Assembly (NCBI GenBank): GCA_019426215.1
Contig: CM033399.1
Location: 26,483,022 to 26,547,021 of the forward strand
DNA length: 64,000 nt
Direction of reading: 5' to 3'
DNA from: Buddleja alternifolia
Taxonomy: Eukaryota; Streptophyta; Magnoliopsida; Lamiales; Scrophulariaceae
The position numbers and the translations under genes were made by a program. Every line of letters begins with the position of its first letter. Within the stretch, counting starts at the first letter, position 1. This document shows positions 11,763-22,703 of this stretch, one piece after another. Below the pieces are notes generated by a model, which ran no database searches, was not told the origin of the DNA, and saw only the letters and a program-made list of their open reading frames with translations.

Positions 11763-13256
11763 TGGCATAAGAAAGAGTCTAGAAGGGGGGAGGGTGAATA
11801 GACCCTGAAGTTTTCTACAACTTCAAAAATTTCATATTCAAAAGTATTGTGGACGCTTAAGAATATAGGTGCTTGGCTGAGCATCTACTTGAAGACAGTT
11901 TTTAATAAAGTTAACTTGGACTCAAGATTTGAATACTATAACCAAATAAGGCTAAGCGTTCAGTTCTTTTATCAAGGTTAGCACAGCAGAATAGTTTTAA
12001 CTCTTCTTTTGAAAGGTTTAGCGTCAAAACGTCTTACTTAGTTGCTTTTAATTATAAACAATTTTATCAATGTGTTTACTTAGCCGTTTATTCAATGATA
12101 TGAGTCATATGACAATAAGGAAATAAACAGTAAAGTAAAGAACACATGGTTTGAAAGGTTCTTTGGGTGGTGTAATCCCAACTACGTCCTTTTTCACTCG
12201 GAGGAAATCTACTCAGATTTTCTTTAAAGAATCACACAGACACTTTTACAAAATAGAGAGTAAAATGGACTTGGATGACTCGAGATCCTTGGTCACATAG
12301 GTTTCAGCTCTAAGACACCTTGATCCGCTTGCGTCTTTCACCCAGAAATAATGCAAGTATTCAACTTCGACTTCACACAGATTGCGAGGCTGAATAGGGG
12401 TTTTGGTCAACAGATTTGCTTGATTTTGAAAGTTCAAACAACTTGAATATCTCAATAATAGTGTAGGATTCTTCTTGAAAGAGATTTGAGATATTGGATA
12501 ACTATCTCAGGGATTGATGAAAAGCAAAAAGAATGTTTGATTTGAATATTCGAGCTTTCCTGAAAGTTCAAGGATTGAGACTTCAATGCAACAGGGATTC
12601 GACTTGTAAGCTTGTTGCTGAAGTCCTATTTATATACTTTCTTGGATAAAGTATCCGTTGGACACATGGCTTGGCGCGTGTTTATCACTTTCACGAGTGA
12701 ACGACTTTGTGTCCTTTATACCTGAAATTCTGCTACAAAAGTTGGTGTCGTAGACTCTGTAAAGTTGACAGTCCAATGAGAAGTCTTCTCCGTACATCTT
12801 GGAGTACTTATCACATTTAATGCCCTTATTAACATTTAATGAACTTGAAATTAATGCCCATTGGAGATTAATGCTCTGAGAATATTTGCATTTAACTTCT
12901 TCTGGACTTAGGAATAAATTCAGGTGAAATCTTGTCTCAACCTTGAATGATCCTTAGCTTGAGTCTTCACACATCAATGCTTGACGTAGCTTGATGCTCA
13001 GACGCTTGCTTAGAGATCATCATCTTCATTCAGATTTTAGACGCTTGTACTTCAGACTTTGACATATGATATACTCACTCAGATTACTATCAGACGCTCA
13101 GTCTAAGAATACTTAGCTTACTAATTTAGAATAAAAACAAATAAAGCCTTATACAAATCTAACGCTCAAAGCCTATACATATTTTCTAATGAAATCAAAC
13201 TTACATATTTTGGGGTCCAACATATCTCCTAACTGTCATCATCAAAATACTTAACA
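11763..13256 (-). repeat. LTR-like block replacing Copia pol
   Basis: On the minus strand it opens TGTTAAGTATTTTGATGATG and closes with a CTATTCACCCTCCCCCCTTC stretch, a beginning and end I associate with a separate plant Copia LTR type. It sits between the gag zinc-knuckle remnant and the polypurine tract, where pol should be. No 5-bp target duplication was found at the tested ends (CCAAG against AGAAA), so it may be a recombined segment and not a clean solo LTR. Short minus-strand ORFs here (for example 12246-12455) resemble nothing I know. Confidence 0.4.
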
Positions 13257-13265
13257 AGAAATTTC

Positions 13266-14057
13266 CTAACAAGCCTTTTTACAATAAAGACAAATGTCTG
13301 TCTTCTTCGGTCCATGCCCTTTGTACTTGTGAACCTTGGCAGCCTTTCTTTTCCATATGTTTCCCTCAGCCTTTAATGCTCCCTTTCGCTTCTTGCCACT
13401 CTTTCTCTTGTACGAGCTTAAAATTCCTCCAACGGTAGAGATGGAAAGAGCAGACTCTTTTTTCTTTGGATTCAAATGGCCCTGGGCACTAATCAATTTG
13501 ATCATCAGTCCAGCCAGCGTACATCGATTTCATTCATATTAAAGTTCACTATAAATTGGGAAAAAGAACTAGGAAGTGATTGCAGGATGAGATCTGTCTG
13601 AAGGTGGAACTCCTTAAAGAAATCGAGAGCCTCCAATGTCCCAATCATGGATATCATTTTAAGTAAGTGGTCTCCCACCTTCTCTCCTTCTCCCATCCTA
13701 GCTCTGGAGAGCTCTCTCGATATCTCATATCGAGCAGTCCTACTGTGCTCTTCATAAAGCTCCTTGAGATGCATCATGATCAACCTTGAGTCATCCATAT
13801 TATTATGGGATCTTTGCAGATCTTTATTCATAGAGCCGAGCATGTAACCCTTAATAAGAATGTCGTCCTTACACCAAGTGTTATAGGCCTCACGTGCATC
13901 GTCCTCAGCATCTTCAGCTGGGGCTGTGGGCTTATTAACTTCGAGTACATAGCTAAGAGACTCTAAACTTAAGACAATCCTTAAGTTTCTGAGCCAGTCA
14001 GTATAATTTGGTCCAGTGAGGATGTCTTTCTCAAGCAACGTAGAAAGCGGATTCCAT
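13266..14057 (-). pseudogene. Copia gag (UBN2-type), frameshifted
   Basis: An ATG at 14057 leads after a one-base shift into a 177-codon frame (14038-13505) containing TGPNYTDWLRNLRIVL, a long helical middle and LPSSFSQFIVNFNMN, the usual layout of Copia gag polypeptides. A second frame (13505-13266) is Lys-rich and ends CLYCKKAC, the start of a zinc knuckle. Gag packages element RNA into virus-like particles. Here the frame is broken and the knuckle is cut off by the block below 13256. Confidence 0.75.
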
Positions 14058-15843
14058 TTTGACAGAGATAATTAAATGATTCCAGAGAATAAAGAAATAT
14101 TCAATTTAAATTATTATGTTGTACTCCAAGTAAAATTAAATAGGACTTTGAATTTTCACTTGGCTCCCACTACATTTTTCGAATCATTGCACTCCCACTA
14201 CAACATTCAAAAATCTCGTTGGAAAGACAGTGAGTGATTGAGTTCTTTAATAAATCCGGTGAGTTGCAACCCTTTAACAATATATGGCTCACTAAATTTA
14301 TTAAAGTGGCAATCCTTCCTAGCACTATTAAACATGCAGTTCAATCTATAGTTTGGCTCATAGGTCACGTGACCGCAACCTTTTAATGATACATAGGTTG
14401 TGATCTATTTGAACTTGGGCCCATCAACTCCTATCAATCTAATAATTGAATTCCACCTTGCAATCCTCTGTCGATATATGGGGTGGAATTTATTTCGATT
14501 GATGGCATCAAATGCACTTAGAAAATTTAAATAAATGTCCCGATACATACCCCAACTTACTGGGAAGAAATCATGCCCTTAGACATTAATTTAACTCCTC
14601 TAAGTTTGATGGAGAGTTGAAACATCCAATTCCCTTTTATTCTAAATTCAGTATTATTCCAGTGGGAGAATTTTGCGTTTAATTGGTCTCACCTTGCACA
14701 TTATCCATTTATTGCGTGTATACATGGATTATAATAAATAGAAAATGCCTAGTAATTCTATCACTCATGCTTTCCACGGGCTTATCTAGCTTGAGTCAAG
14801 CTAATGGCTCAATCACGAGTTAGGGGAACTTTAGACTTCCAACTCCAAGCAGATCCTCTTCCAAAAGGTCTTATTCTAATTATGTAGAAAAGATTGCATC
14901 CTATGCATAAATCTACAGAAAATTAAAACACAAGCTGGGAGGGGGGGGGGGGTACTAAAAGACTCGATATAACCCAGAAAACAAAACTCGAAAGAAAAAA
15001 TCTAGTCCATGAAAGGCATACCACAAAAACAAGCATCACAGCATGATAAAAACGATAGCTAATATTTTGGAGTTCTTTCAAAAAGAAATAAATTAAAATC
15101 TAATTTTAATTAAGTGTGGTTTGAAAAATAAAAGAATTAATAGAAATCAAAGTATAAATTAATTCAACTTTAATCCTACTTGAAAAAAAAATCCAATTTG
15201 ATTTCAAAAAATCAATTTCCAATTGATTCGACAAAGAATTAATTCAAAATAAATTTCTGTCTAGGATTAATTTCAATTTTAAATCCAATTTAAAACTAGG
15301 AATAAAATTAATTTCAATTTTTTTTATCCTTAAATCAATTTTCAAATTATTTTAAAATAAATATTTTATTTAATTTTTAAAATTTGGGTTGACCCGTGAG
15401 TCAAACTCGGGTCAAGTTTTAAAAAATAAATAAAATAAAACGGACCGCGGAGCAACCCGATTGCATGGGCCGTATACAACGCCTACTGGGAAGGCACTGT
15501 GTGGCCCTTAGGGGTCACACAGCAGCCCGCCTGGCGGGTGCTGTTTTGATGCTGTGAAGCACGCGCCACCCATTAGGCAATGTCGCCTCGACTTTTCTGA
15601 GCCGAATTCCAACAACTTTCAAACCACATATTCATTTTCATTCATTAATTCATATCCAATATAAAAACTTGATTTATGTTCAAAAATAAATCACGCAATT
15701 GTCTAACAACAGATTTAACTTTCAAAAAATTAATCTACACATGAAAAATCATAATCTAATAATATTTTTCATCATAAACATAAATATCCAACATATTTTT
15801 ATCGAAAAATTATTATAAGCCATAAAGTTGGATCTGATACGAC
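14058..15843 (-). other. Untranslated region of the minus-strand Copia
   Basis: There is no coding potential between the primer site and gag. The stretch has many direct AATTNAATT repeats (15060-15380), a 12-G run (14941-14952) and one GC-rich island (15440-15600). The island contains inverted stretches such as GCCCGCCTGGCGGGTGC (about 15526). Some may belong to a further nested repeat that I cannot delimit. Confidence 0.4.
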
Positions 15844-17492
15844 TGTTGTGGATCTTGGTTCATGCGCAACGAAAACGAAAAATATATTCGGATTCACAAT
15901 CAGATCACTTTTGGGTCTTAATAATTTTATTAAAAACGAATAAGATGAAATCAAATTTCTTCTAATTACTAACCTTTTTGTTGAATCAAATTCTTGATCT
16001 ACCGGGTAGCAGCAATTATATAACTCCTGCATCTAGATATCACTCCGGAAGAAGCTTGAAGAAAAATCCACCTCCTTTGGCTTCCTAAAGGCCGACAGCT
16101 ACAACGGGGGGGGGGGGGGGGGCGGGAAGAGAGCTTTTTCTCTTCATTTTTCTTTGTTGTCAAGTTAATTGTGAGAGATTTAGGTTTTTCAACTAGGTAG
16201 TTAGGTATATATAAGGAGTGATGGGTTTGAAATTAATTAATTCCTTGAGCCCATCAAACTCCCTTGTACACGCCTACCTTATCCTTAATTGGACTAGGTT
16301 GACTTTCAACTTAGTCCAATTATTAATTAAGTCCAATATTTTTTAATCTAATTAAAATATAATAATCTTCTAAATTAAATAATCCAATAATTAATTTAGG
16401 ATAGAATGATTATAATAAATACATCTAATTATTTATTATTAATTTATTTTCATTAATCTAATTAATCAAATAAATTAATTTATTCATCAAATGACAAATT
16501 ACCTAATTTATGTATTTGACAACGAAAGAATTTTTTTCGCTCAATTCCTTTAAAGCGCGACTCTCTAGGTTTGTCTCAATTGGCATTGGGAAGAAACCAA
16601 AGATGTGAGTGTCACCAAGCTAGTCTCGTGGACTCACACCGAAACCCAATTGAGATCAATTATTGTACATCAAATACGAACCCTTAGGTCACAGATACTC
16701 TGTGAGTATAAGCCCTTCACTGTAACATCCCGATCGAGTGAGAGTTATGGTATGTGTCAAATTCACAGGACTCGATACTATGCTCAATAAATCATAGTTA
16801 GATGAAATTGCTAAACTACCCCCTGCGTACCATACACAAGTTAGTTTCCCTTCTTTGGCCAAAGACTTATAATTTCATTTTACCTACGATCGCACAGGAC
16901 GTTAACTCGTTTACTACTCGAAACAGTGAATCCCATATTGGCAATCACCAAACAATTGCTACTTGTCCATTTGAACTGCACTTCGAGGTTGATCCCACCA
17001 AAGGGTGAATTGGAACTAACTACTCTAATAACACATTTAGTGTCACAAGTACAATCTTCGTGAATCCTCAGGTCTAAGGCTCACGCGCACTACTATGACC
17101 AGTAATTCAATCATTGACAGTCACCAAGTAATTACCCATGTGATTGAATTATGATGAGTCGTGTTCGAATATATCAATTCCATTGATATATTTACGGCAT
17201 AAGGTCCCACCATTCCAAAGTGACCGACTGACACTCCTTGTCAAAGCTTGCGTCATACAAGTCTGATCATAGTGCCCAATTAAGACTCTTCGACTTATGA
17301 ACTCTAATTTAAGTAATCAAGGAACCGACACTTCTAGTGTCAATCTCCTCGAACCATGAGCAGTAGAAGCTCCTTCTTGATTACTTAGGCTTACTTATTC
17401 AATACTTATATTAATGCCATCAAATTGATATGAACAAAACAAATGCCTTTATTGATTAAATAAAAGTTTGTACAACATAAATAATCCTAACA
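15844..17492 (-). repeat. 5' LTR of the minus-strand Copia
   Basis: This is a 1649-bp LTR, TGTTAGGATTATT to CCACAACA on the minus strand, followed by a diverged tRNA-Met primer site. It contains a 17-G tract at 16106-16122 within its 3' (U5-side) half. Confidence 0.82.
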
Positions 17493-17539
17493 GTACTTCC
17501 GCTCTAGTTCTTCATACTTGAGACGAAGTTGATGGGATA

Positions 17540-19149
17540 GTTGAATTCACTACAGAAATAAAGAAGTTTGACATGTCAAAAATCTGATGAGTCATAAAAA
17601 TATATAGCATGAAAGTAATGATAAGAATGCATAAATAAACTCACCCAACTCGCTCCGGCGAAAATCTCTTGATCAATCCATTCGGCTGAAAGAGAGGACA
17701 AGAGGTTGGAGTCCTGATTGGTCACAACAATTCTCATCAATGACTAAGGGGTTACCAAATCATTAGTATCCCAAAGGGATTAGACTTGAGGATCCTGATT
17801 TACCCCAAAGGTAAACAATCCCTTTCCAAGTCCGAGAGGACTGGAACTCCCAGGAGAAAAGTCATGAACACGCTTTGCCAGAGGAGCTCTAGGAGATGAG
17901 GAATGCTCAGATGCACGGCCTTAAAAAATTTTCAACCCCCTAAGATGAACAATTCCCTTACCGCAATGGCTTTTAGATGGGTTGTCAGTTGAACCACCCT
18001 GCACACTCTCAACATCCCCCTCCTTTAACATCAATGTATCTTGAGGATTAGTAGAAGTACCAGAGAGGGGACCCTGAGTACCCTTGGTACCAAAGTCGGC
18101 CATCATAGAGTCGAAGTGAAGAGTATATGGTGCCCCGCGGGCATGGGCAATCTCCTCAGGCCCTGAGTGTTTTTCTCCCCTACCATTATCCTGAGAAAAC
18201 GTAGTAACTGAATCACCAATTGTGGGTGACTTTCTGGGGGCAGTGGAGCTCACTTTGCCACCCTTGGCGACTCGCTTCACATCTACAAAAAATACTCATA
18301 TAGAGCCAAGTGTTAATATTTGATACGATGATAACAAAAAATGCTTATATGCTATGTCTTAAACTATAACACGAGATCATAAATATATATACCTCGGGTG
18401 TACAGTTGGCTAATGTCAAATTTAGTATCAAACAAACTGGCCTTGCTGAAGATGACCCTAAGTTTTCTTTGAATGCGGGTAATCTTATGAGGGATAACAC
18501 CCCCACTTCAACGCAAAGACGTAGATATGTTCAAGTTGGTAAGGGGAAAGTAAAATAATTTCGATTTCCAGTTACCCTTGGAGCTAAAGTTCCCCCTCAA
18601 GAACCTAAAAGGGTTCAACAGGATAAAATACACGTAAGGTGTGGAAGAGCACATCTTAACCACTAAAAGATCTTAAAAGGCGTCTAAGCTTATTTTGAGT
18701 TTTGACTAGGTGAATTGGCGAACAAAACCCTCAAAGAAGGTGGAACAGTTAGGGGTCAATTGAATTATGCAAACTTGGTAATGGGCTAGAATTTCTCCAA
18801 ACAAGTTGTGATAGGGGATAGTAAACCCCGAACAAAAATATTCTAAGTAAAAGGTCATGTGCCCCTTAGGAGGGCCTAGAATCCTCTAACCCTTTATAGG
18901 CACATTCAATTCAAGGTCCACCTTTGTATCCCCAAAAAGTGCAATAAGCTCGGTTTTGGTTATGGTAGTATCACAAGTTGCAAGGTCGACGACACGATCC
19001 CTTGATTGTTTCTCAAGTTGGGACCCCTCATCCCATTTCTCAACTTCCTCATGATCACTTCCCATACATGCGAAATTCTCGTGACTGGGATGATCCCCAC
19101 TATTTGATGGAGAAGAGCCCCCTATTCCTATGAGAGGTCGGGGGTACAA
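17540..19149 (-). pseudogene. Antisense ORF of the Tat-like Gypsy, Transposase_28-like
   Basis: Read against the element, frames at 19149-18886 and below give an acidic N-terminal part, then a hydrophobic/aromatic region near 18700-18830 with IPYHNLFGEILAHYQV and QLTPNCSTFFEGF. I recognise this as similar to the 'putative gypsy type transposon' domain (PF04195): a proline/histidine-rich lead, then L..YG, then QL.PN. The frame continues with stops to a Ser/Gly-rich tail at 18280-17921. A possible first exon (ATG near 19687, then a GTAAAC donor) lies upstream. Such antisense ORFs between pol and the 3' LTR occur in Tat-lineage elements; their function is not settled. It is decayed by several stops. 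Confidence 0.55.
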
Positions 19150-19309
19150 TTAGAAAAGAGTTTTGCATGAATGATAACATAAGCCAAAAATTTATAAGTC
19201 ATGAGATGTGCAAATGTGATGTCATTCGAGTCCATTAGCTTGGGAGCGCGCAAGAAAATTAAACAAAAAGCCCAACAAAGGCAAGCCTACAGTGACCCCC
19301 AAGGCAAAA

Positions 19310-19425
19310 GCCTCGAGGCAACCCGCCCCAAATCCCCCTCGAGGCCACCGACCTCGAGGCACCACCTCGAGGTAGTCAACCTCGAGGCACGGCCTCTAGG
19401 CGGCCTACCTCGAGGTGGTAGTCCA
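19310..19425. repeat. CCTCGAGG-motif repeat cluster
   Basis: The palindrome CCTCGAGG or its core CTCGAGG occurs about seven times in 115 bp, separated by CA-, ACC- or GG-rich spacers. The other Tat-like element has the same motif in a regular array at 21283-21475, near its own 3' end. Tandem repeats in this part of the element are common in Tat-lineage Gypsy retrotransposons. Confidence 0.75.
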
Positions 19426-19914
19426 CGGGGTGCCGCCTTCATGATCCTTCTTCCACGTGCATTAGTTATTTCCACCTACGTGCTATCTAAATAAAGATAT
19501 GTATCTATCTATAACACTTACTTTACCCCAAAAATGCTTTACACGGGTGAGGGTGCCAAAAAATTGATCAATGTTATTATGAGGAAAAAAACATGTGATT
19601 TTCCACATTATGAGCATCAAACCTCAAAGTAAAGAACAAGAAGAGCGAATTTGAAGTTTACCTTGTTCATCTTGATTTCTCTCCATAGTTAGTTGTGAGT
19701 AAAAAACTTAAGAGAGAATTTTTTACAAGTGAAGTGTAAGTGAATAAGAGAACAAAGTATTCATCCACCCCTCCTTTATTAGGGGATAAGGTAGGTGGGA
19801 AGCTTGAACACACTATCACCCTATTAGAGATTTACACAGCTAAGTGATGTAGCTGAACTAATCCGTCTTACTCTCGGATATTCCAAGTAGTCTACCCGTG
19901 AGTGGGGGGCATTA

Positions 19915-20442
19915 TGATGTGCAACGAAATTAAGGGCACAATTGTAATTAACTAATCTGTGATTTGGGCAGGATTATCTGCCGCAGCCGAAACCCGGTTC
20001 AGCTAGTTCGAATAACAAGGTTGAGCCCACATGGCTAATGACCTATTATGAAATGAATCCATGCTGGCAGATGGGCTACAGTAATAATTGGGCTAATACA
20101 TATGGATACATATTTATTAGTTTGTTTTATAATCCAATGGGCTGATAGCATGGTATTGGTCCATAGCCCACATCTAGATCTATAAATACCTCATGCAGGT
20201 AACAAAAAATCATTATCTGCTCTTCTCACAAAAAAATCGCTAGAGAGAATACAACTGACATCTTTAGAGAGCTATTCCAGAACTACGAAAAGACTCGATC
20301 CCAGCAAAGTGGTACGTAGACAGCTTGCCTCGAGCGAGTGCAGTTCAAATACAAATCAACCTAGTGTCTAGTTTGTCGTGTGTTGGGTCGAATTCCTTCC
20401 CCACGTGGTCATCACGTGACACACAACTTTAATCACGCATCA
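19915..20442 (+). repeat. 3' LTR of the Tat-like Gypsy element
   Basis: It starts TGATGTGCAACG and ends GCATCA, directly after a GAGTGGGGGGCATTA polypurine tract. It is nearly collinear with 2870-3404 and is followed by the target duplication GATAT (20443-20447). Confidence 0.88.
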
Positions 20443-21245
20443 GATATGCAATGTAGCTTGCTTGAATTCTATCCTATATATCTAATGTTATTGTTCTCTT
20501 CTGCACATATCTCTTTGGTACATGAATGCAATTCCCGTTGGCATTCTATTAGGCTATTAGCATGTAGTGAAATATATAGGTCAATATTTGTATCGATGGA
20601 TAATTTTCAAAACCTACATGGATGTGGTTTCTCGTCAAAACATATATTTTATTCAAAAAATTAGGACATAGATTAGACATATCGTTGCATTAGATGCGCT
20701 GTTGTATCATATGGTTTGTGTTTTTTTCGCAAACATGCGTTTGATTATCGAAAAATTCTAATTACTACCAGATTCTATCAATCCTAAATGTAATTCACAA
20801 AACTCAATAATATGATTGGCTACTCACTTTGTCAATTACACTTGCACATTTGGTACGAGAGAATGAGAATGTTAGGACATGACATTTTCACTTTTTTAAA
20901 CTTTTTGTTTGGTACGACCGAGACAAGTGAGATTGGAGTGTCCATGGATAACACATTCTCTCTTAAAGTTGGCTTAGACATTCCTCTTCGGACCATGATG
21001 AATGAATATATCCACTTAAGTGGGAATCATAACAAAAAAGAAAATTTCAACCAAATATTTTCAAAATCATAGAATATGATATGTATCGACAAAAATAACA
21101 AGTAAAAAAAAACAACTAAATATAGAAATATACATATATATATATATATATTAAAGTATATAGTTGACACGTATAAGTTCTCTATACAAATGAATATATG
21201 TATACATACATATAAATACACACACATATACAAGTCCAATTTTAT
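20443..21245 (+). other. Remnant resembling the 3' flank of the F-box genes
   Basis: From 20443 (ATGCAATGTAGCTTGCTTGAATTC...) to about 20660 the sequence follows the downstream regions of the F-box loci at 39625, 42420-42660 and 47935. Shared phrases include GTAGCTTGCTTGAAT, CTATCTTATAT-type runs, ATTTTCAAAAC and ATGTAGGTCAA-like blocks. No F-box coding sequence accompanies it. This implies a former paralogous block here before the Gypsy inserted. The rest, to 21245, is AT-rich with TA/CA microsatellites near 21130-21235 and no supported gene. Confidence 0.5.
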
Positions 21246-21282
21246 ACTATTGATGATGGAAAAAATCGTCAAACGTTGAATG

Positions 21283-21475
21283 GGCAAGGACTTTTTCCTC
21301 GAGGTAAGGGGGCAAAGTCCTTGGCCTCTATGATGAGTGGGTAAGGTATTTTGCCTCGAGGTGAGAGGGCAAAGTCCTTGGCCACTACGGGGAATGGGCA
21401 AGGTCTTTTGCCTCGAGGTGAGGGGGCAAAGTCGTTGGCCCCTATGGTAAATGGGCAAGGTCTTTTCATCAACAC
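21283..21475. repeat. Tandem repeat, about 60-bp unit, three copies
   Basis: Three consecutive units carry the ordered words CCTCGAGGT, GGGGCAAAGTC, TTGGCC and GGGCAAGG, with unit length 58-60 bp. The array sits next to the residual LTR tip at 21251. It shares the CCTCGAGG word with the irregular cluster in the first Tat-like element at 19310-19425. Confidence 0.85.
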
Positions 21476-22703
21476 CCACTTGATTTATTTCATGACCTCT
21501 CCGGCCCCACGGTGCGCTTATTTGAGGTTGCTAATGCTTAGGGAGTATGCACCTCCCTATTTGTGTATCTCATAAACGGAAAATGAATCACACTCTTAGC
21601 GGGTAGGGGCGTTAGGACTTATGCACCAAGGGGGGCGACGTGTGGCGACCCCCGTACTTGGCCTCGCGGCTTGCGGCTAGCCGTGAGGCTTGGTGCCTAA
21701 TTGGCTTCTTAATGGGCATTTCCCCGCGTTTTAAGATTAGAGGCGGAGATTATTTTTACGCCTCTTATGATTTGTGAACTTTTTGTCTGTGTTATCGTTT
21801 CTGATAGCATCTATGAAAGACTTGCTTCTAAATGAACCCCCTATTTCTCATAGGATTGGGAAGCTCCCCTTTCTCCGCGGCTTCATGAACTCTAGCGGGG
21901 TCATTAGCGCTTTATCAGTTGCTAGCTACTTAATCACTAACGTTTTGCTAGCTCCTAGTCAACGTTTTACTAGCTAGTTAGTATAGACCCATCAACTTGG
22001 GGGTATGTTAAATCAAGATTTGTGCCCCTCCAGATAGATAAGGATCCACTCATGGGGGTTGAATTAAGGTGGGCGATAGGCCTCACATTCGGAGTGGGGG
22101 TCACCATCCGGAGAGAGTTGGGTGCCTCGCGGCTAGTACAGCAAGGCATGTCCCCCGCGGCTGGCACCGGGAGGCGTGCCTCGCGGCTTTCGCGGGTCAC
22201 CCTATTTTGGGGCGTTGCCCTAGGGCTTAATGCCTCCGGGGCCTTTAACGGGGGCGACCTGTGGGTTTTTTAGATGCTTTACGTATGTATCCATATACTT
22301 TATCCTACGATCGCTTTTTTCTTGTACGACTATGAGCTAGTCGAACGTTAGCAGCATTCTTGCTATTGACTTAGCACATCTGTGAGCTACTCATTGGCCC
22401 TTAGTAGGCTTTGAGTAGGTCTTTTGTTTTCCTAACCCCGTTTCTTCATGAGCTTTTTTGGGGTGTCGGCAGTGGCGTTATTTGCTAGTGCCGTGTGATG
22501 CCAATGAGTGCCCATGGTGGCATTACTATGCTCATAAAACATTTTGTTTTTCCTACCCCCATGATTAGATTTGGTGGGTGGATAATTTTGGCGGGTGGAC
22601 TTAGCAACTTATAAGGTTCCCTGCCCCCCACTCATTAGTGTATTTGCATAGTTAACACCTTAGGGAGTAAGGATTGTAAGGAGTAGATGTTAAGCTTGGT
22701 CTC
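21476..22703. other. Noncoding 3' region of the second Tat-like element (left part)
   Basis: No convincing gene is present. The stretch has several GC-rich repeats of the type GCCTCGCGGCT (about 21660-21690, 22120-22190) and CTAGCTAG-rich stretches (21910-21980) like those at 31045-31155. It is continuous with 30773 once the Athila-like insertion is removed. Confidence 0.55.

Larger units (their letters stand above)
11235..17492 (-). mobile_element. Non-autonomous Copia element, minus strand
   Basis: Read on the minus strand it has a complete 5' LTR (17492 down to 15844), a primer site complementary to tRNA-Met with some mismatches (GTCGTATCAGATCC, just below 15844), an untranslated stretch of about 1.8 kb, gag (14057-13266), an unrelated LTR-like block (about 13256-11763), a polypurine tract near 11740-11757, and a 3' LTR cut after about 505 bp (11739-11235). 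No protease, integrase or RT is present. The missing part of the 3' LTR was separated by the plus-strand Copia and then lost. Confidence 0.78.
2870..20442 (+). mobile_element. Tat-like Gypsy LTR retrotransposon, host of a four-level nest
   Basis: Matching LTRs lie at 2870-3404 and 19915-20442. The element is flanked by the 5-bp target duplication GATAT (2865-2869 and 20443-20447), so the 17.6 kb between is one original insertion plus later insertions. Remaining parts in order are the 5' LTR, a broken gag (3438-5228), foreign Copia sequence (5230-17492), an antisense ORF region (17540-19149), CCTCGAGG repeats (19310-19425), a polypurine tract just before 19915, and the 3' LTR. The protease-RT-RNase H-integrase part is gone. 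An extra antisense ORF between pol and the 3' LTR is known for the Tat lineage; assigning this element to it is my inference. Confidence 0.88.
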
